Positions 61,055 to 64,000 of a DNA stretch of 64,000 bases are shown one piece after another. Made by a program: the position numbers and the translations under genes. Source of the DNA: Cognatiyoonia koreensis (GTDB taxonomy: Bacteria; Pseudomonadota; Alphaproteobacteria; Rhodobacterales; Rhodobacteraceae); NCBI RefSeq assembly GCF_900109295.1, contig NZ_FOIZ01000002.1:682001-746000 (forward strand), given 5' to 3'. The notes beneath the pieces are model-generated. The model did not search any database and was not told where the DNA came from. It saw only the letters and a program-made list of their open reading frames with translations. Each line of letters starts with the position of its first letter. Positions within the stretch are counted from its first letter, which is position 1.

Positions 61055-61995
61055 TTGGTCCTCAGTCGGGGGTCGACAGCGGCATAGGCCAGATCGACCG
61101 CGAAATTGACCACGATGACGACAAAGACCAGCAACATGACGACGCTTTCCACGACAATTAGATCGCGGGCGGATATGGATTTAAAGATCAGCTGCCCCAG
61201 CCCGGGCAGATAAAAGACCTGTTCAATAATGATCCCGCCGGCCAGCAGGAACGAAAACTGCAAACCGATGATGGTCAGCACCGGAATAAGGGCGTTGCGC
61301 ACCGCATGTCGCCACAGAGCCTGCCGGGCGGTCAGCCCTTTTGCGCGGGCGGTGCGCATGAAATCTTCGTCCAGCATATCCAGCAGTGACGACCGCATGA
61401 CACGCGCAAGGATCGCGGCTTGCGGAAGCGCCAGTGCAATCGCTGGCAGGGTCAACGCCTTGATGCCTGTCCAGAGGCCCTTGTCCCAACCGGGAAAGCC
61501 GCCTGCGTTAAAGACCGGCCACTTGATCGCGAATAGCAGCACAAGAAACATCGCGAACCAGAAATTCGGAATCGCAACGCCAAGCTGGGTCGCACCCATG
61601 ACAGTCACGTCAGCGGCCCCACCGCGGTGGCTCGCGGCAAGTATTCCGGCAGGAAAGGCAATCAGCGTGGACAGAGTCAGCGCATAGACTGCCAACGGCA
61701 AGGATACCCAGACGCGGTCAGCCACAAGATCGGCGACAGGTGCCTTGTATGTCCATGATTGCCCGAAATCACCGCGAAGCATCCCGCTGACCCAATCAAA
61801 ATACCGCACGATCAGGGACCGATCCAAACCCATTTCCGCGCGTAACGCGGCGATGGTGTCTTCGCGCGCATTCACACCCAGCATAAAGGCAGCCGGATCA
61901 CCCGGGATCACCTCGATCATACTAAAAATCACGACCGAGGCGACGAACAGGCTGATCACCAGCGAGGCAAATCGCCCCAAAGCGTAGGCGATCAT
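61051..61995 (-). CDS. Peptide ABC transporter permease (DppB type)
   Basis: The 314-residue protein begins AYALGRFASLVISLFVASVV and has the DppB-family signature IEVIPGDPAAFMLG (28-41), a transporter loop FMRTARAKGLTARQALWRHA (about 205-224) and VFYLPGLGQLIFKSISARD. Six membrane segments. Overlaps dppC-like gene and the GNAT gene by four bases each. Confidence 0.92.
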   Translation of the reverse strand: MIAYALGRFASLVISLFVASVVIFSMIEVIPGDPAAFMLGVNAREDTIAALRAEMGLDRSLIVRYFDWVSGMLRGDFGQSWTYKAPVADLVADRVWVSLPLAVYALTLSTLIAFPAGILAASHRGGAADVTVMGATQLGVAIPNFWFAMFLVLLFAIKWPVFNAGGFPGWDKGLWTGIKALTLPAIALALPQAAILARVMRSSLLDMLDEDFMRTARAKGLTARQALWRHAVRNALIPVLTIIGLQFSFLLAGGIIIEQVFYLPGLGQLIFKSISARDLIVVESVVMLLVFVVIVVNFAVDLAYAAVDPRLRTK

Positions 61996-62480
61996 GCTTC
62001 CAGTGCCTTGGCAAATACGACTTCACCCGCGGGTTTCGCCCCTGACAGGCTGTACCACTGCACCAATTTGTCAGGCAGATCACGATAGGTAATCCGTCCG
62101 TCGCTGACAAAACCCATGGGCGCATAGACTGCCGGATTGCCGATCAGAATGCAGCCGTCCACGCCACGCGCGGCCATCTGTTCCAGTCCTGCCTTGATCA
62201 GTGTGGTACCGATACCCCGACGCTGGCGATCATTGCGCACTGAAACCGGACCCAGCCCGACCCAAACGCCAGACGCGTCCTGTTTCAGGGGTGAAAAGGC
62301 CACATGACCGATCAGTCCGTCGTCCTCCACGACAAGGGACAACATTAAATCACCGGCTTTGCGCAGGGCATCCGTCAAACCAGCATCTGATTCTGTTGCG
62401 AAAGGCATCGGGGCAAAGGCGGCCCGCGTCAGATCATGGATCGCCGCATGGTCGTCTTCGTTTTCCGGACGGATGATCAC
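61992..62480 (-). CDS. GNAT family N-acetyltransferase in the peptide operon
   Basis: The 162-residue protein has the acetyl-CoA loop RNDRQRRGIGTTLIKAGLEQ (about 84-103) and GLGPVSV before it, matching GNAT motif A, with the later NPAVYAPMGFVSD typical of the YhbS-like subgroup. The GTG start is 14 bases after the binding-protein stop; a longer frame from an ATG 72 bases upstream would overlap that gene and is less likely. Its presence between the binding protein and permease genes is unusual and may mean that the cargo, or the peptidase product, is acetylated. Confidence 0.82.
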   Translation of the reverse strand: MIIRPENEDDHAAIHDLTRAAFAPMPFATESDAGLTDALRKAGDLMLSLVVEDDGLIGHVAFSPLKQDASGVWVGLGPVSVRNDRQRRGIGTTLIKAGLEQMAARGVDGCILIGNPAVYAPMGFVSDGRITYRDLPDKLVQWYSLSGAKPAGEVVFAKALEA

Positions 62481-62494
62481 GCTGCGCTCTGTTC

Positions 62495-63970
62495 CTACTC
62501 TGCCCAGCTGACGCCAGTCAGATCGACAGCGGCGGTCGGCTGGTTCAGCCAAAGCCCGTCTATCCCGGCCTTGGCGACGGTGGCGACGGCCAGCTCGAAC
62601 AGATACCCGTTCACGTAATCCTCTGAAATGATGGTCTGCGCCTCGGCCAGCATCTCTGACCGCATATCAGGGTCGGTGGTGGCATTCAGTTTGTCCATCA
62701 AGGCCTGAAAATCCGGATTGTCATACTGGAAATAGTAATCGGGGTTGGCATAGATCCCGATATCCATTGGCTCGGTATGGCTGACGATGGACAGGCCGAA
62801 ATCCTTGTTCGTGAACACCTCTTCGATCCACTGCGCCCATTCCAGATTGGTGATCTCGGTTTCGATCCCGACCTCGCGCAATTGGCTGGCTATGATCTCC
62901 CCGCCGCGACGGGCATAAGACGGGGGCGGCAGCTTCAGGGTTGTGGTAAAACCATCGGCAAACCCGGCTTCGGCCAACAGCTCTTTGGCACGCTCTGGAT
63001 CGTAAGGCGAATTCGCAAGCAGATCGACATAGTCGGGATTATGCGGTGCAAAATGGGTGCCGATCGGGGTGCCATACCCGAACATGGCCCCGTCGATGAT
63101 GGCCTGCCGGTCAATCGCATGGGCAACCGCCTGACGGACCAAGACATTGTCAAACGGTGGCATCTTGTTGTTCGTCGACAGGATCGTTTCACCTTCGGTA
63201 TTGCCAACAAGAACCTGAAAACGCGGATCAGCCTCGAACTGGGGCAGGTTTTCCGGGGCAGGGAAACCGATGAAAGCATCGACATCCTCGGCCATGACAG
63301 CACCAAAGGCCGCGGTCGGATCGCTGATAAAACGGAACGTGGCAGAGGTCAGCGCTGGGGTGTCGCCCCAGTAGGCGTCATAGGCCGATATCTCGATCCG
63401 GTCACCCTGCACCCAGTCATCAAACTTGAACGGGCCGGTGCCAATAGGGGTCTGGGCGATAGTCTCAATGCTTTCAGGGGCGACAATGACGGCATCACCC
63501 CATGCGAGGTTGAACAGCATCATGCCGTTCGGCTCTGACAGGGTCACCTGCACGGTCAGGGGATCTATGACGGTCACATCAGAAATCGCGGCATAAAGCG
63601 CCTTCTGGGCGTTCGCACTGTCTTCCGCCCCGATGCGATCAAGCGAGAATTTCACATCCTCAGCATCCATTGTCGTGCCATCGTGAAAGGTAACACCATC
63701 GCGCAACGTGAAGGTATAGATCAGACCGTCGTCCGATATCTCCCAGCTTTCAGCCAGGCCTGGAACAACGGACCCGTCCGCCATAAAGCGCGTCAGCCCT
63801 TCGAACACATTCGCATAAAGGACAGAATCAATGGCCTGCGCGGCACCGCCTGTCGGATCAAGGTTCGGCGGTTCCAGCTGGATGGCAACGGTGATGCTGT
63901 CGTTGGCCAACGCACCGCTGGCACAGATCGCTACGACAGAAGATGCGGCAAGGCGCTTGAAAAAATGCAT
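62495..63970 (-). CDS. Peptide ABC transporter substrate-binding protein (SBP family 5)
   Basis: The 491-residue protein has a signal peptide (MHFFKRLAASSVVAICASGALA, here about 22 residues) and the family features LDPTGGAAQAIDSVLYANVFEGL (38-60; shown partly), TFTLRDGVTFHDGTTMDAEDV (about 92-112) and GTGPFKFDDW. No lipobox, so it is soluble in the periplasm. It is the first gene of the operon; AGAGGGGG lies nine bases before its ATG. Ligand by analogy is a peptide, not shown. Confidence 0.93.
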   Translation of the reverse strand: MHFFKRLAASSVVAICASGALANDSITVAIQLEPPNLDPTGGAAQAIDSVLYANVFEGLTRFMADGSVVPGLAESWEISDDGLIYTFTLRDGVTFHDGTTMDAEDVKFSLDRIGAEDSANAQKALYAAISDVTVIDPLTVQVTLSEPNGMMLFNLAWGDAVIVAPESIETIAQTPIGTGPFKFDDWVQGDRIEISAYDAYWGDTPALTSATFRFISDPTAAFGAVMAEDVDAFIGFPAPENLPQFEADPRFQVLVGNTEGETILSTNNKMPPFDNVLVRQAVAHAIDRQAIIDGAMFGYGTPIGTHFAPHNPDYVDLLANSPYDPERAKELLAEAGFADGFTTTLKLPPPSYARRGGEIIASQLREVGIETEITNLEWAQWIEEVFTNKDFGLSIVSHTEPMDIGIYANPDYYFQYDNPDFQALMDKLNATTDPDMRSEMLAEAQTIISEDYVNGYLFELAVATVAKAGIDGLWLNQPTAAVDLTGVSWAE

Positions 63971-64000
63971 GATGAACCCCCTCTGGTTGATAATCAGTCT

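Noticed and set aside
1..64000. CRISPR arrays, insertion sequences and rRNA
   Set aside because: No spaced direct repeats, transposase motifs or rRNA sequence were recognised on reading both strands.

Overview
The window is an origin-proximal stretch of a Rhodobacteraceae (Roseobacter-group, Alphaproteobacteria) chromosome. The diagnosis rests on gene content and order: a FnrL fragment, grpE-hrcA, rph-rdgB-hemW, parB-parA-rsmG-mnmG-mnmE-rho-hemJ, then maf-aroE-coaE-dnaQ-secB, a RegB/RegA redox pair, an alphaproteobacterial mitofilin-hemY pair, and homologues of the gene transfer agent (GTA) head-spike genes known from Rhodobacter capsulatus. All coding frames look intact. No insertion sequence, rRNA or CRISPR array was seen.

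Layout. 1-4.4 kb: stress and nucleotide-quality genes (grpE, hrcA, rph, rdgB, hemW). 4.4-11.7 kb: a leftward chromosome-partition and tRNA-modification block with two perfect 16-bp parS sites (inside rsmG and at the start of mnmG), then rho and hemJ. 11.75-12.15 kb: the only gene-free stretch over 300 bases, AT-rich, with a perfect DnaA box, near-boxes, an inverted repeat and five GANTC methylation sites; it is the best oriC candidate. Genes flanking it mostly point away from it on both sides. 12.1-23.3 kb: maf-aroE-coaE-dnaQ, secB, fxsA, Tim44/MltA/Smr, an MFS carrier, hslU and hslV separated by a membrane protein and a DM13 protein, then trxA. 23.4-31.8 kb: an overlapping operon tsaE-amgK-murU-addB-addA, followed by trxA and its terminator. 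31.9-35.8 kb: a kinase-less PAS protein with a perfect CtrA-type box in front of it, and divergent regB/regA. 35.8-46.1 kb: HD hydrolase, ahcY, extensin-like protein, small conserved proteins, gpsA, tsaD, hemD-mitofilin-hemY and tRNA-Thr(CGU).

46.2-57.4 kb is the accessory heart of the window. A head-spike base gene (ghsA-like), a 38-codon overlapping ORF and a spike-fibre gene carrying an SGNH-esterase domain (ghsB-like) converge on a seven-gene leftward capsule operon: nucleotide-sugar dehydrogenase, SGNH/helical-repeat protein, glycosyltransferase, UDP-glucuronate-epimerase-like enzyme, and KpsM, KpsT and KpsE export proteins. In R. capsulatus the GTA head spikes bind the capsule, so this may be a combined ligand-plus-receptor locus for gene exchange. 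The main GTA structural cluster is not in the window.

57.6-64 kb: a leftward oligopeptide ABC transporter operon (binding protein, GNAT acetyltransferase, two permeases, a fused double ATPase) ending in a self-processing P1/S58-family peptidase, probably for peptide uptake followed by cytoplasmic hydrolysis.
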